In this document: piece by piece, positions 33,374 to 44,238 of the stretch
Layout of the letters: each line of letters starts with the position of its first letter
How positions within the stretch are numbered: position 1 is the stretch's first letter
Assembly (NCBI GenBank): GCA_026389315.1
Contig: JAPLIC010000018.1
Location: forward strand, 1 to 46,332
Length of the DNA: 46,332 nucleotides
Source of the DNA: Cyanobacteriota bacterium
Lineage (GTDB): Bacteria; Cyanobacteriota; Cyanobacteriia; PCC-6307; Cyanobiaceae
Reading direction: 5' to 3'
Notes under the pieces: model-generated
Told to the model about the DNA's origin: nothing
Seen by the model: only the letters and a program-made list of their open reading frames with translations
Databases searched by the model: none
Made by a program: the position numbers and the translations under genes

Positions 33374-34252
33374 ATGCCCCGTCGCCGGCCCCGTCGTCGC
33401 AAGTTGCCCTGGCTGACCTTCCTGCTTGGCCTGTCCCTGGGGTACGGACTGGCCAAACCTGCCGCCTTCGCCCAGCTCTCGGCCAGCCTGGGCGAGGGCG
33501 CTGTGCTGTTGCAGCCACTCTTCGATCGCCTTGGGGTGGGCCGGCGCCAGGTGCTGGTGCTGGGCACAGACAAGGTGGGCGATAACACCGATGTCATGTT
33601 CAGCGTGCGGGTTCAAGACGGAGAGACCCACATCGTCCAACTGCCCCGCGACACCTACATCACCTCTGGGCGGCTCGGGGTCGTCAAGGCCAATGCCCTC
33701 TTCAGCCAGGCCGGCATCGCCGAGACCAAGCTGGAAATGGGCCGCCTGCTGGGGGTGCCCATCGATCGCTACATCAAGGTGAATCTGGACGCGGTGGCCC
33801 GGGTCGGGGATGCCTTGGGAGGAGTGGAGGTGGAGGTCCCCAAACGGATGGTTTATGTCGATCGCAGCCAAAACCTGAGCATTGATCTCTACCCCGGCCG
33901 CCAGGTGCTCAAGGGGAACGACCTGCTGGGCTTCTTACGCTTTCGCCACGATGAGGCCGGCGACCTGGGACGCATGGAACGGCAACGACTCGTGCTCAAT
34001 GAGATCTTCCGCAAACTGAGCCAACCCACCACATTGGTTCAGCTGCCCGCCCTGATCCAAATCGCCGGGGAGGACATCCACACCGACCTCTCAGCCGTGG
34101 AGATCACCCAGTTGGCGGCCCGTCTGGGCCACACCCGCCTCAACACCGAGCGGCTGGCGGGGCGCCTCTACTGGGAAGACAACCTCAGCTACTGGATGCC
34201 CGATTCCAACCTGGAGCATCCGGCCGGCAACGACGCCCCGCCCCCACCCTGA
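33374..34252 (+). CDS. LytR-CpsA-Psr (LCP) family protein
   Basis: A 292-residue protein with a basic N-terminus and one membrane helix (L-P-W-L-T-F-L-L-G-L-S-L-G-Y), then an extracytoplasmic LCP domain. Family marks are V-L-G-T-D, S-V-R-V...Q-L-P-R-D-T-Y, K-V-N-L-D-A-V-A-R-V-G-D-A-L-G-G-V-E-V and F-L-R-F-R-H-D-E-A-G-D-L-G-R-M-E-R-Q-R. LCP proteins attach glycans to peptidoglycan from lipid-linked precursors. The start may lie up to ~50 codons earlier. It is convergent with uvrA, with 10 bases between the stops. Confidence 0.9.
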   Translation: MPRRRPRRRKLPWLTFLLGLSLGYGLAKPAAFAQLSASLGEGAVLLQPLFDRLGVGRRQVLVLGTDKVGDNTDVMFSVRVQDGETHIVQLPRDTYITSGRLGVVKANALFSQAGIAETKLEMGRLLGVPIDRYIKVNLDAVARVGDALGGVEVEVPKRMVYVDRSQNLSIDLYPGRQVLKGNDLLGFLRFRHDEAGDLGRMERQRLVLNEIFRKLSQPTTLVQLPALIQIAGEDIHTDLSAVEITQLAARLGHTRLNTERLAGRLYWEDNLSYWMPDSNLEHPAGNDAPPPP

Positions 34253-34262
34253 TGGCCAGGGA

Positions 34263-37200
34263 TCAGGCAGCATCCTGCTGCGGAGGATGCTGGGCCAGCA
34301 CCTCTTTGAGGTAGCGGCCGGTGTGGCTGGTGGAGTGGTCAGCCACCGCTTCGGGAGTCCCGCAAACGACGATCTCGCCGCCTTTGTCGCCCCCTTCGGG
34401 GCCCAGATCAATCAACCAATCGGCGCAGCGAATCACATCGAGGTTGTGCTCAATCACCAGGATCGAGTTGCCCTTGTCCACCAGCCGTTGCATCACCTCC
34501 ATCAACTTGTGCACGTCATAGAAGCTGAGGCCGGTGGTGGGTTCGTCAATCAGATAGAGGGTTTTGCCGGTGGCGCGTTTGGAGAGTTCGGTGGCCAGTT
34601 TCACCCGCTGGGCCTCACCCCCGGAGAGGGTGGGGGCTGGTTGACCAAGTTTGATGTAGCCCAGGCCCACATCCACTAGGGTGCGCAGCCGATCGGCGGC
34701 CTGGGGGATGGCGGCAAACTCTTCGGCCGCCTGCTCGACCGTCATCTCGAGCACATCGGCGATGGTATGGCCGCGGTAGGTCACCTGCAGGGTCTCGCGA
34801 TTATAACGAGCGCTCTTACAAACGTCGCACTGCACATAGACATCCGGCAGAAAATTCATCTCAATGACGTTGACACCCTGCCCCCCACAGGCCTCGCAAC
34901 GCCCCCCTTTGACATTGAAACTGAACTGCCCCACCTGATAACCCCGGGCCTTGGCCTCCACCGTGGCGGCAAACACCTGGCGGATCGGATCGAAGGCGCC
35001 GGTGTAGGTCGCTGGATTGGAGCGGGGCGTGCGCCCGATCGGGCTCTGGTCAATGACGATCACCTTGTCAATCGCCTTGATTCCGCGCAGCTCCTCCAGA
35101 CCCGCAGGGAACGGCACCTTGAGGCCCAGCTGGTGTTCCAGGGCCGGGTGCAACAACTCATTCACCAGGGTGCTTTTACCACTGCCACTCACCCCGGTCA
35201 CCGCCACCAGGCGCCCCAGGGGAATGTCGACATCAATGCCGCGAAGGTTATTGCGGTTGCAATTGACGAGCCGCAAACGCCGGCTGCCCGCCTCCCGGCG
35301 ACTGGCGGGGGTGGGAATGGCGCGGCGGCCACTGAGATAGGCGCCAGTGAGGGAGTCTTCGGCCTCCAGCAGGTTCTGCAGCGACCCCTCGGCGACGATA
35401 TGGCCGCCGTGGACGCCGGCTCCGGGGCCAATATCGACGAGGTGATCGGCGGCACGGATGGTGTCTTCGTCGTGTTCGACAACGATGAGGGTGTTGCCCA
35501 GATCGCGCAGCTTGGTGAGGGTGGCAAGCAAGCGGTCGTTATCCCTCTGGTGCAGGCCGATGCTGGGTTCATCCAGCACATACAAAACTCCAGTCAGGCC
35601 GGCGCCAATCTGGGTGGCGAGGCGAATGCGCTGGGCCTCACCGCCCGAAAGGGTCATGGCGGGCCGATCCAGGCTGAGGTAATCCAGGCCCACGTCCAGA
35701 AGAAAACGCAAGCGCATGCGAATTTCACGCAGCACCAGATCACCGATCTGGATCTGGCGCTCGCTGAGCAGCGGGGTGGACCCGGCGGCGGAACCCACCC
35801 CCATCAGCGCTTCGACGGCGGCAAGGGTGTCGGCCACACTGACCGCCGTCAACTGGTGAATGGCATAGGGACCCACCTTGACCGCCAGGGCCTCAGGCCG
35901 CAGACGCAATCCCTGGCAGCTGGAGCAGGGCACTAGATCCTGAAATTTCTCCAACTTCTGGCGCACCGCCTCGCCGCCGGCATCCTTTAGCTGGCGCTCC
36001 AGGATGGGGAGAATGCCCTCAAAGGGGCGGGTATAACTCTGGCCCTTGCGATAGCGGCTGTCAGCCTGAATGGCGATGGGTTCTTCACTGCCATGCAGCA
36101 ACATCTGCCGCTGGCTGTCACTGAGGTCCTTCCAGGGGGTTTTAAGTTCGAAACCACAGGCCTCGCCCACGGAAAAAAGCAAAGAGAAGTAATAGCTGTT
36201 CTCCTTGTCACTCCAGGGGGCGACGGCCGCATAGACGGGCAGGGAGGGGTCGGGCACCACCCTTTCCACGGTGAACCGGCGCAGGTGGCCGATGCCGTGG
36301 CAATCGGGACAGGCGCCGTAGGGACTGTTGAACGAAAACAGCCGCGGCGACAGCTCCTCAATCACGGCGCCGTGGACAGGACAGGCAAAATTTTCGGAAT
36401 AGAGGCGTTCCCGCTCCTGGCCCTCCGGCAGGGATTCCCCCTCCCGGGGCACCACTTCCACCAGGGCCAGTCCCTCACCGCGCTTGAGAGCGGTCCGCAG
36501 GGAATCGGTGAGCCGCTCGGTGATGCCCTCGCGCGCCACCAGGCGGTCCACAACCACTTCGATGTTGTGGGCGTGGTTTTTATCGAGTTCGATGTTGTCC
36601 GCCAGCTCCCGCACCTCCCCGTTGATGCGCACCCGGGCGAATCCCTCCGCCACCAGCCCGGAGAGCAGCTTGACGTGGGTGCCCTTTTTGCCGCGCACCA
36701 CCGGGGCCAGCAGCTGGAAGCGGGTGCCCTCGGGCAGGGTGATGATCTGGTCCACCATCTGGTCGATGGTTTCGGGCCGGATCGGACGCTCGCACTGGGG
36801 GCAGTGGGGTTCACCGGCGCGGCCAAACAGCAGCCGCAGATAGTCCTGGATTTCGGTGACGGTGCCGACGGTGGACCGGGGGTTGTGGCTGGTGGATTTC
36901 TGGTCGATGGAGATGGCCGGTGACAGGCCCTCAATCGCATCGACATCGGGTTTGTCCACCTGGCCCAGAAACTGGCGGGCATAGGCGGACAAACTCTCCA
37001 CGTAGCGCCGCTGGCCCTCGGCAAAGATCGTGTCGAAGGCCAGGGAGCTCTTGCCGCTGCCGCTGACGCCGGTGAACACGACCAATTTGTTGCGCGGAAT
37101 CGTCAGATCGATGTTGCGCAGGTTGTGCTGGCGGGCACCCCGCACCCGGATCACGTTGTCCAGGCTGCCGCCATTGAGGGTTTGGAGAGCGGCCTTCTCG

Positions 37201-37265
37201 ACCACGGTGGCCTGATGGGATCGCAGAGGCTGGCCCTTGCCGGCAGCAGTGGTGGCGCGGGGCAT
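34263..37265 (-). CDS. uvrA: Excinuclease ABC subunit A
   Basis: A 1000-residue UvrA, the damage sensor of nucleotide excision repair. Both ATPase modules are present: Walker [11 protein letters not shown] near the start and [10 protein letters not shown] in the second half, with two L-S-G-G-E-A-Q-R signatures. Zinc-binding [12 protein letters not shown], and C-E-A-C-G-G-Q-G with C-D-V-C-K are intact. ATG at 37265 is chosen; an upstream extension is not conserved. The N-terminal ~35 residues precede the usual [13 protein letters not shown]. Confidence 0.97.
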   Translation of the reverse strand: MPRATTAAGKGQPLRSHQATVVEKAALQTLNGGSLDNVIRVRGARQHNLRNIDLTIPRNKLVVFTGVSGSGKSSLAFDTIFAEGQRRYVESLSAYARQFLGQVDKPDVDAIEGLSPAISIDQKSTSHNPRSTVGTVTEIQDYLRLLFGRAGEPHCPQCERPIRPETIDQMVDQIITLPEGTRFQLLAPVVRGKKGTHVKLLSGLVAEGFARVRINGEVRELADNIELDKNHAHNIEVVVDRLVAREGITERLTDSLRTALKRGEGLALVEVVPREGESLPEGQERERLYSENFACPVHGAVIEELSPRLFSFNSPYGACPDCHGIGHLRRFTVERVVPDPSLPVYAAVAPWSDKENSYYFSLLFSVGEACGFELKTPWKDLSDSQRQMLLHGSEEPIAIQADSRYRKGQSYTRPFEGILPILERQLKDAGGEAVRQKLEKFQDLVPCSSCQGLRLRPEALAVKVGPYAIHQLTAVSVADTLAAVEALMGVGSAAGSTPLLSERQIQIGDLVLREIRMRLRFLLDVGLDYLSLDRPAMTLSGGEAQRIRLATQIGAGLTGVLYVLDEPSIGLHQRDNDRLLATLTKLRDLGNTLIVVEHDEDTIRAADHLVDIGPGAGVHGGHIVAEGSLQNLLEAEDSLTGAYLSGRRAIPTPASRREAGSRRLRLVNCNRNNLRGIDVDIPLGRLVAVTGVSGSGKSTLVNELLHPALEHQLGLKVPFPAGLEELRGIKAIDKVIVIDQSPIGRTPRSNPATYTGAFDPIRQVFAATVEAKARGYQVGQFSFNVKGGRCEACGGQGVNVIEMNFLPDVYVQCDVCKSARYNRETLQVTYRGHTIADVLEMTVEQAAEEFAAIPQAADRLRTLVDVGLGYIKLGQPAPTLSGGEAQRVKLATELSKRATGKTLYLIDEPTTGLSFYDVHKLMEVMQRLVDKGNSILVIEHNLDVIRCADWLIDLGPEGGDKGGEIVVCGTPEAVADHSTSHTGRYLKEVLAQHPPQQDAA

Positions 37266-37609
37266 GAAGAGCCTTCGGCAGCCACAGATTCTAGGGACGT
37301 CGGGTGAGACACGTTGATGAGCCAAGCTCAACACCCCTCAAACGGCGGCGGGGGCGACCGAGGGCGGAGCGAAGGACTATTACAAGTGGGTCTGTCCCAA
37401 GGAGAAGACCTCGGCGTGATGATGGCAGTGACCTGTATGGCGCCGGGGATTTTGATTGATTCTTGTTTTTATCACCATCGAATGCATGGGAACCAAATGA
37501 CGAAATCTGCCTGGTTTGATGATTTGGAACTCCTCTCGCGCACCTGCGCCTGGCTGAGGGGACCCGCCACCACCAGTGGCCCGGGATCTGCTTTTCGTTG
37601 GATCTGCCG
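37266..37609. other. Gap between uvrA and SDR gene, nothing recognised
   Basis: A 344-base gap upstream of uvrA and downstream of the SDR gene. Short frames on both strands show no family features. The uvrA promoter should be here, but no clear -35/-10 pair was identified. Confidence 0.5.
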
Positions 37610-38611
37610 TTAGAGGCAATCCACCTGGCGCCAAGCCGAACAGCCAGCCAACAACTCCTGACTCACCTGCCAGAGGCGCTGGCATTGGCTGGCATCGAGG
37701 GCTGCGGCAGCGACAGGCACCGGCTTGGGCCAGCCCCCCATCCCCCCGAAGCCATCGGGGCCGTAATGCCCAGCCGACGAAGCGTCTGGGGCCGTGGCCG
37801 CGTACAGCTGGGGCAGGGCCCCCATGGCGGCGCTTTGAAACAGGGGGCCCATGAGCCGATAGGCGATGGGTTCAAACCAAGAACCATTGGCGGCCACCGA
37901 GGAGGGCTGCAGGGAGGTGCGGGCCAAGCCGGGGTGGGCCGCCAGGGCCCGGATGCCGGTGTTGGCGCCATCCAGCCGGCGCTGGAGCTCGAGGGTGAAC
38001 ATCACATTGGCCAGCTTGCTCTGGCCGTAGGCCTTCCAGCGGTCGTAGCGGCGCTCGCCCTGGAGATCGTCGAAATCAATGCGACCGAAGTATTGGGCTC
38101 CGGAGGTGACACTGACGACGCGGGCATCGCTTTGACCCTTGAGCAGGGGTAGAAGGGCCTGGGTGAGGGCGAAATGGCCCAGGTGGTTGGTGCCGAACTG
38201 AAGCTCGAAGCCGTCCCGGGTCAGGGTGCGGGGAGGGGCCATGACGCCGGCGTTGTTGATCAGCAGATCAAGGCGGCCGTAGCGCTGGGCCAGGGTGTCG
38301 GCGGCGGCGGCAACGCTGGCCAGATCGGCCAGATCGAGGCTGAGGCAATCGAGAGCACCGTGAGGACTGGCGACGCTTTGATGGGCCAGGTCGGTCAGGA
38401 GCTGGGTCCGAGCCGCCGCCGCCTTCTGGGGCGAGCGGCAGGCCATCACCACAGTGGCCCCGTGGGCCGCCAGGGCGCGCGCTGTTTCAAGACCCAGTCC
38501 ACTGTTGGCCCCGGTCACCAAGGCCAGGCGACCACCCTGGTCAGGGATCGCCGCAGCGCTCCAGGGGCCGGAGCGGGCTGGGACAGGGGCGGTCGCAACG
38601 GAGGGGTTCAC
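37610..38611 (-). CDS. Short-chain dehydrogenase/reductase (retinol dehydrogenase-like)
   Basis: A 333-residue SDR. Cofactor motif [13 protein letters not shown] is near residue 33, A-C-R-S for NADP preference, N-N-A-G-V-M-A, and the catalytic Ser, then Y-G-Q-S-K-L-A-N (Y-x3-K). The arrangement [15 protein letters not shown] resembles retinol dehydrogenases and protochlorophyllide-reductase relatives. Start is GTG at 38611. Substrate is not deducible. It stands divergent to the HlyD-type gene. Confidence 0.85.
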   Translation of the reverse strand: MNPSVATAPVPARSGPWSAAAIPDQGGRLALVTGANSGLGLETARALAAHGATVVMACRSPQKAAAARTQLLTDLAHQSVASPHGALDCLSLDLADLASVAAAADTLAQRYGRLDLLINNAGVMAPPRTLTRDGFELQFGTNHLGHFALTQALLPLLKGQSDARVVSVTSGAQYFGRIDFDDLQGERRYDRWKAYGQSKLANVMFTLELQRRLDGANTGIRALAAHPGLARTSLQPSSVAANGSWFEPIAYRLMGPLFQSAAMGALPQLYAATAPDASSAGHYGPDGFGGMGGWPKPVPVAAAALDASQCQRLWQVSQELLAGCSAWRQVDCL

Positions 38612-38687
38612 GGGGCTTGAGTGGGGCCAAAAATAAGACCTTCACCGTATTGGGGCTTGAGGGGGAACTGGGACCCTTGACAGTTTC

Positions 38688-40106
38688 ATGGGGTCATGCC
38701 ATGCGCAGGCCACACCGCCTAAAGTTGGGAACCGGCATTTCGGCCCCCGCAGCGTCCTCGTGGCAGCACCCGCCCAGAACGCCCCCAGAGCCAAGCTGGC
38801 CCCCGCATTGGTCCTCGCCTTGGCGGTGCTGGCGGGCCTCGCTGCTGTCGGAGCCTGGCAATGGCAACGCAGCGGGGACCAGAAGCGCCAGCAGTCCGTG
38901 GAGCGGGAAACCGCGGCGGTCGTGCGCCAGGACATCACGGTCAAGGTGAGCGCCACCGGCGTCATCCGGCCGGTGGCGCCGGTGAACATCAGCCCCAAGC
39001 AACCGGGGCGGATTCAGCAGTTGCTGGTGGAGCAGGGGGATCGGGTGACAGCGGGCCAGTTGCTGGCCCAGATGGATGCCAGCAATCTGCAGGGCCAGCG
39101 TCTGAGCGCCATGGGCGACCTGGCCGCCGCCGAGGCCAACCTCAGCAAGCTGGTGGCCGGCAACCGTCCCGAAGAAATCGCCCAGGCCCGCAATGGCGCC
39201 AATGATGCCCGGGCCCAGCTGGTGGCCATCCGCTCGGCTTACACCAGCAATAAAAAGCTGTTTGAGGCCGGAGCCCTGGGGCGGGTGGCCTTCGATGCCA
39301 GCGCCGCCCAGTACCGGGCCGCCCAGGAAAAAGTCCAGGCCACCCAGTCCCAGCTGGAGCTGCTGCAGGCCGGTTTTCGCAAGGAGGACATCGCCCTGGC
39401 CCGCGCCCAGGTGCTCAAGGCGCAGGGCAGCCTGCAGTCCATCAACAGCCTGATCGAGGACACTTTGATAAGGGCGCCGTTCGCCGGGGTCATCACCCAG
39501 AAATTCGCCGATGTGGGGGCCTTCGTGACGCCGACCACCTCCGCCAGCGCCACCAGCTCGGCCACCTCCAGCTCGATCGTGGCGCTGGCTGGAGCCCTCG
39601 AAGGCCTGGCCAATGTGTCGGAAGTGGACATCGGCAGCATCCATCCGGGCCAGGCGGTGGACCTGCTGGTAGATGCCTACCCGCGGCGTCCGGTGCCGGC
39701 CAAGGTGCGGCTGATCGCCCCGGAATCGGTGGTGGTGCAGAACGTCACCAGCTTCCAGGTGCGGTTGGGTCTGCCCAAAGAGGGCGGCCCGAAGCTGATG
39801 TCCGGCATGAATTTCACCGCCAACTTTTTGGTGGGACGCCGTAACAACGCCCTGCTGGTGCCGACCTCGGCGATCGTCAGCCAGGAGGGGGGAACGGGTG
39901 TGCTGCTGCACCAGGCCGGCGGCAAACCCCGCTTCCAGCCAGTGCGGGTGGGGGCCACGGTGGGATCCCAAACAGAGGTGTTGAGCGGAATCAAGGAAAG
40001 CCAGCGGGTGTACATCAGCTTTCCGGGGCAACGCAAACCGAATGACAAGCCGGTCAAGAGCGGCTCCCCGTTCCAACCCGCCGGTGGCGGCCGCGGGATT
40101 CGATGA
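38688..40106 (+). CDS. HlyD-type periplasmic adaptor of an export system
   Basis: A 472-residue membrane-fusion protein from ATG 38688 (a GTG at 38760 is also possible). One N-terminal membrane helix is followed by V-S-A-T-G-V-I-R-P-V-A-P-V, a biotinyl-lipoyl-like half (V-E-Q-G-D-R-V-T-A-G-Q-L-L-A-Q-M-D), a long alpha-hairpin and the second half (I-R-A-P-F-A-G-V-I-T). A beta-barrel and a membrane-proximal domain close it. Stop overlaps the start of the MacB-like permease gene (ATGA). Pair resembles MacA-MacB exporters, but no ABC ATPase gene is adjacent. Confidence 0.88.
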   Translation: MGSCHAQATPPKVGNRHFGPRSVLVAAPAQNAPRAKLAPALVLALAVLAGLAAVGAWQWQRSGDQKRQQSVERETAAVVRQDITVKVSATGVIRPVAPVNISPKQPGRIQQLLVEQGDRVTAGQLLAQMDASNLQGQRLSAMGDLAAAEANLSKLVAGNRPEEIAQARNGANDARAQLVAIRSAYTSNKKLFEAGALGRVAFDASAAQYRAAQEKVQATQSQLELLQAGFRKEDIALARAQVLKAQGSLQSINSLIEDTLIRAPFAGVITQKFADVGAFVTPTTSASATSSATSSSIVALAGALEGLANVSEVDIGSIHPGQAVDLLVDAYPRRPVPAKVRLIAPESVVVQNVTSFQVRLGLPKEGGPKLMSGMNFTANFLVGRRNNALLVPTSAIVSQEGGTGVLLHQAGGKPRFQPVRVGATVGSQTEVLSGIKESQRVYISFPGQRKPNDKPVKSGSPFQPAGGGRGIR

Positions 40107-41472
40107 GGCGGCACCATGCGGGCCACTGGCCGGGCCGACCGGTGGCTGCCCGCCGGTCGGGCGGCCCGGGGGCTGGCCGCGGCAGGCGCGGCTGGCTGGC
40201 GGCGGGGCGGCGCGGCTGGGGGCGGTTGCGGCGCGGCGGTTGGCCGGGGCTGCGGCGGGGGGTGCGGGAGCTGGGCCGGGCGCCCCTGCTGGCGGATTTG
40301 CGCGAAACGGTGCCCCTGGCCTGGCAGTCCCTGGTGGCCAATCGCCTGCGCTCGATACTGACGATGCTGGGGGTGATCATCGGCATCGCCGCCGTGATCA
40401 CGATGGTGACGGTGGGCCGGGGCGCCCAGACCCAGGCCGAAAGCCAACTCAAATCCTTGGGTTCGAACCTACTGTTCGTCCAAAGCGGCGTGGCCACCAC
40501 CGGCAGCGCCGCCTCCCAGGGGGCGGGATCCGCCTCGACGCTGGTGTGGGATGACGCCAGGGCGATTCTGGCCTCGGCGCCGGCAGTAGCTGATGTGGCG
40601 CCGGTCCTGAATCGGCGCGTGCAGGTGGTGTGGGCGGAGCGCAACACCAACACCTCGGTGGTGGGCACCACCCCGGCCTACCAACAGGTGCGCGATTTCC
40701 TGCCGCTGACGGGCCGCTTCTTCAATGACGCCGAACTGGAGCGGGCCGAACGGGTGGCGGTGCTGGGCCAGACGGTGCTGGACAGCCTGGGGTTGACGGC
40801 CACGGAGGCGTTGAGCCAGACCATCCGCATCCAGGGCGAATCCTTCACCGTCATCGGCACCATGGAATACAAGGGGGTCAATTCGTTTCGCGACGCGGAT
40901 GACCAGGTGTTCATCCCCCTGACCACCATGGCCGGCCGCATCGTGGGGGTGAATGCGATCAGCGGCATCGCCCTGGACAGCATCTCGGTGTCGGCCCGCA
41001 ACCCTGATGCGATGCCGGCGGCGGAATTTCAGATCGGCAATCTGCTGCGCCTGCGCCACAAGATCACGCCGCCCCGCAAGGACGATTTCATCATCCGCAA
41101 CCAGGCCGATCTGGTCAGCGCCTCCAATTCGGTCACCCAGATCTTCACCAGCCTGCTGGGCGGATCCGCCGCCATCTCCCTGGTGGTGGGAGGCATCGGC
41201 ATCATGAACATCATGTTGGTGTCGGTGAGCGAACGCACCCGCGAGATCGGCATCCGCCGCGCCCTCGGCGCCCGCGCCGGCCACATCCTGCGCCAGTTCC
41301 TGATCGAGGCCATCACCCTGTCGTTGGTCGGCGGCCTGCTGGTGGTCAGCCTGGGGGTGGCGACCGCCCTGCTGGCCAAGCGCCTGTTCGCCTGGCCGGC
41401 GTCTTCTTCGGGGCCTATCCGGCCCAAAAGGCGGCCCAGCTGGATCCGATCACGGCGTTGCGGACGGATTGA
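40103..41472 (+). pseudogene. MacB-like ABC transporter permease, frameshifted near the 3' end
   Basis: A MacB/FtsX-type permease without its own ATPase domain. The first ~60 residues are Arg/Gly-rich and unusual; similarity starts at L-A-W-Q-S-L-V-A-N-R-L-R-S-I-L-T-M-L-G-V-I-I-G (first membrane helix). It then runs through the periplasmic domain to G-G-I-G-I-M-N-I-M-L-V-S-V-S-E-R-T-R-E-I-G-I-R-R-A-L-G-A and two more helices. After F-A-W-P (about 41393) roughly 18-20 residues of the last helix are missing. The proper end, V-F-F-G-A-Y-P-A-Q-K-A-A, continues in another frame to the stop at 41472. The unshifted frame would run on to 41683 as nonsense. Real deletion or assembly error. Confidence 0.8.
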
Positions 41473-41516
41473 GGCGGGCTGGCTGGCATTTGGTGGCAAT
41501 GGGTGGGACCCCACCC

Positions 41517-43211
41517 CTAAACCGAAATTCGCGGCGGTGCCAGCAGGCTGGCGGCGTAGGAGTGGGCCTCGCCGGAATCGCCGCCGGCCAGTTCGGCCAG
41601 TTCGGCCTGGCGGGCGCGAGTGTCCCGCAGTTGGGACACCCGGGTGCGGGTGTCGCCGTCCTGGACCTGTTTGGACACCTTGAAGTGGTGGTCGGCGGCG
41701 GCGGCCACCAGGGGCTGGTGGGTGACGCAAAAAACCTGCCTGGTGGCGGCCAACTGCTTCAAAAGGGCGGCCATGGCGCCACTGATGCGGCCGCTGACGC
41801 CGCTGTCGATTTCGTCGAAGAGCAGGGTGACATGGGGGTCGGCGGCGGCCAGACAGGTCTTGAGGGCCAACAGAAAACGGCTCATCTCACCGCCGGAGGC
41901 CACCTCGGCCAGGGGCGCCAGCGGTTGGCCGGGATTGGCCGTAAACAAGAAGCGCACCGCATCGCTGCCCTCCTCGCTGGCGGGGGCGGCCTGCAGCTGC
42001 ACCGCAAAGCGCACGTGGGCCAGCCCCATCGGCCGCAATGCCTGCATCAGTTGCTCTTCGAGGCGGCGGGCGGCGGCGGCCCGGGAGACGCTCAGCGCGC
42101 TGTGGGCCTGGTCGCGCTGCTGGCGGTCGGCGATTTCCCGCTGTTCGAGGGCGGCGAGGGCGGCGGCGGCACCACCGGGCAGCAACTGCTGGCGCAGCTG
42201 GTCGCGGCGGGCGATCAGGGCGGCCAGATCGAGGCCATGGCGCCGTTCGAGGGCCTTGAGCTGGGCCATGCGCTCCTGCAGGCCGGCCAGACTTTCCGGA
42301 TCGCTGTCGAGGGCGGCGCCGTAGCGATCGAGCTGGCGGGCCAGATCCTGCAGGGTTTCGAGGCCAGCGACGCAGGCCTGGCGCAAGCCATCAACGCTGG
42401 CATCGAGGCCGGCCATGGTCTGGAGTTCGTGATCGCAGGCGGCGAGGTGGTCGAGCACCGACGGCGCCGCCTCGGCCCCCTCCACCAGCCGGCCCAGCAG
42501 CTGGGTCACCCCCTCCTGGAGACGCACGCCGTGGGCCAGGCGGTCCTGGTCGGCCTGCAGCCGCTGGCGCTCGAGCGGATCATCCAAGGCCGCCGCCTCC
42601 AGATCTTCCAGCCACTGCTCTTGCTGCAGCCGCTCGCGCTCAAAGGCCGCCTGCTCGGCCGCCGCCCGCTCCAAGGCCGCCGCTGCCGCCTTCCAAGCCG
42701 TAAAGGTCTGGCGGGCGGATTCCAGCAGGCCCTGGTGGCCCTCACCAGCAGAGCGGTCCAGCCAGCGGCGCTGCTGACCGGGGCGGGCCAGCTGCTGGCT
42801 CTGGCCCTGGACGGTGAGATCGAGCAACAGGGGCCGCAGCTCCAGCACCTGGGAGCGGCTGATGACGACGCCATTGAGGCGATGGCGGCTGCTGAGGCGG
42901 CCCTGCAACAGGCGCCAGTCGCGGCTGAGCAGCAAGTCATCGTCTTCGGCGTCGAGCTGCTGGGCCGCCAACCAGGCCAGCAGCGGCGGCGTCAGGCGGA
43001 AGCTGGCCTCAATGCGCCCCCGCTCGCAACCGCGCCGCAGCAGGCGGGATGCGGCAGCTCCCTGGGCGCCGCCCAGCAGGGCATCGAGGGCATCGAGGAG
43101 GATGGACTTGCCGGCGCCGGTTTCGCCGGTGAGCACGGTGAAGCCCGGCTCGAAGGTCAGCTCCAGCCGCTCGATCAGGGCGATGTTCTCCAGGCTCAGA
43201 CCCGTGAGCAC
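41517..43211 (-). CDS. recN: DNA repair protein RecN
   Basis: A 564-residue SMC-like ATPase that acts at double-strand breaks. It begins with L-S-L-E-N-I-A-L-I-E-R-L-E-L, then Walker A G-E-T-G-A-G-K-S-I-L. Long coiled coils fill the middle. The C-terminus has the signature S-G-G-E-M-S-R-F-L-L-A-L-K and Walker B L-L-F-D-E-I-D-S-G-V-S-G. GTG at 43211 is chosen since it directly precedes the conserved N-terminus; upstream residues are not conserved. It is divergent from the next gene with about 90 bases between. Confidence 0.95.
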   Translation of the reverse strand: MLTGLSLENIALIERLELTFEPGFTVLTGETGAGKSILLDALDALLGGAQGAAASRLLRRGCERGRIEASFRLTPPLLAWLAAQQLDAEDDDLLLSRDWRLLQGRLSSRHRLNGVVISRSQVLELRPLLLDLTVQGQSQQLARPGQQRRWLDRSAGEGHQGLLESARQTFTAWKAAAAALERAAAEQAAFERERLQQEQWLEDLEAAALDDPLERQRLQADQDRLAHGVRLQEGVTQLLGRLVEGAEAAPSVLDHLAACDHELQTMAGLDASVDGLRQACVAGLETLQDLARQLDRYGAALDSDPESLAGLQERMAQLKALERRHGLDLAALIARRDQLRQQLLPGGAAAALAALEQREIADRQQRDQAHSALSVSRAAAARRLEEQLMQALRPMGLAHVRFAVQLQAAPASEEGSDAVRFLFTANPGQPLAPLAEVASGGEMSRFLLALKTCLAAADPHVTLLFDEIDSGVSGRISGAMAALLKQLAATRQVFCVTHQPLVAAAADHHFKVSKQVQDGDTRTRVSQLRDTRARQAELAELAGGDSGEAHSYAASLLAPPRISV

Positions 43212-43299
43212 CCCGGCCTCCGCTGTATGTGGGATGGATGGCCTGACCGTAGCGGCTGCGGGCAGAAAGCAGAAGGGGTGCCGGCCAACAGCTGGAGCG

Positions 43300-43908
43300 G
43301 TGATCCTGCGCCAAGACAGCGCCCAACCGGGGCTGGCCCTGCTGAACCGCAACAGCGGCCAGGCCGATCTAGCGGCCCACACCCCCGCCGATCTGTTTCC
43401 GCAGGAGGCCTTTGATGAGGCCCTGGAACTAACCGCCGGCCTGCCCTATTCGAGCCGCGGTCCGGTGCGCAGTCCCGCCGCGGTGGCCGGGTCGGCGGTG
43501 GCCGAGGCAGCGGCAGCGGCAACGGCAACGACAGCGGCCCCCAGCCCCCTGGCCGAAGACCACACCCCCGAGGAGCTGGCCACGGTCAACAGCGCCGACT
43601 ACGCGGCGATCGTCAAGGCCTACACCAACAAAAAGGGCGAGATTTCCTACGAGCTGCTCAACAAGGCCCTGATCCAGGCGGCCCGCTCCAACCCCTACGT
43701 GGCCGAAATGGTCGGCCGCCAGGCCAGCCTCGAAGAAATCCGCGACCATGTGCTGAAGGCCAACTTCGAAGCCGTCAGCGGCAACCGCTCCCTGAGCCTG
43801 GCGGAAGTGCACCGCATCCTGGAGCTGCTCGATGAAGTCAGCCCCCGCTCGGTGCTGCGGGACTTCAATGAAGATCTGCGCAAGATGTTGGGGGGAGCGG
43901 GGGGCTGA
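43300..43908 (+). CDS. Conserved hypothetical protein next to recN
   Basis: A 202-residue protein from GTG 43300, which is preceded by GGAG. An N-terminal part with L-F-P-Q-E-A-F-D-E-A-L-E-L-T-A-G-L-P-Y-S-S-R-G is followed by an Ala/Thr-rich spacer. A helical C-terminal part reads Y-A-A-I-V-K-A-Y-T-N-K-K-G-E-I-S-Y-E-L-L-N, then E-I-R-D-H-V-L-K-A-N-F, and ends V-L-R-D-F-N-E-D-L-R-K-M-L. No family name is known to me. It is probably a core cyanobacterial protein. Confidence 0.65.
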   Translation: MILRQDSAQPGLALLNRNSGQADLAAHTPADLFPQEAFDEALELTAGLPYSSRGPVRSPAAVAGSAVAEAAAAATATTAAPSPLAEDHTPEELATVNSADYAAIVKAYTNKKGEISYELLNKALIQAARSNPYVAEMVGRQASLEEIRDHVLKANFEAVSGNRSLSLAEVHRILELLDEVSPRSVLRDFNEDLRKMLGGAGG

Positions 43909-44238
43909 GGCTGCCGGGTTACACGAAGACCTCACAGCACGCTGCCTGCGGTAGTCCTCCAAAGAAATAGCTTGGAGGACATCTTCAATTGCAATGCATG
44001 CAGCAAAGATGTCCTGCAAATAAGCGGATAGATTACGCGCCCTAGAGGAGTTTCTTTGTTCGATCAATCTCGCCAGCGATGCCTTTGTTTTTCAGAGAAC
44101 CAGCTTCACCAAGTCAACTTTGATCCGCAAAATCTCCATAATGCATTACAAGCGTCTAGATAAATGTAAAATCGCTTGGCAATATCCAACTGGCCAAACT
44201 AAACAAGAAGTTTCTGCATCTGGATGTTGGGAATGCCA
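43909..44238. other. Low-GC gap, nothing recognised
   Basis: Composition drops sharply after the stop at 43908, marking the edge of a second accessory stretch. No gene, RNA or repeat was recognised in these 330 bases. Confidence 0.5.

Noticed and set aside
41469..43415. Very long plus-strand open frame (648 codons) opposite recN
   Set aside because: It is a mirror of the GC-rich recN coding strand, with Gly/Ala/Gln/His-rich low-complexity translation and no family motifs.
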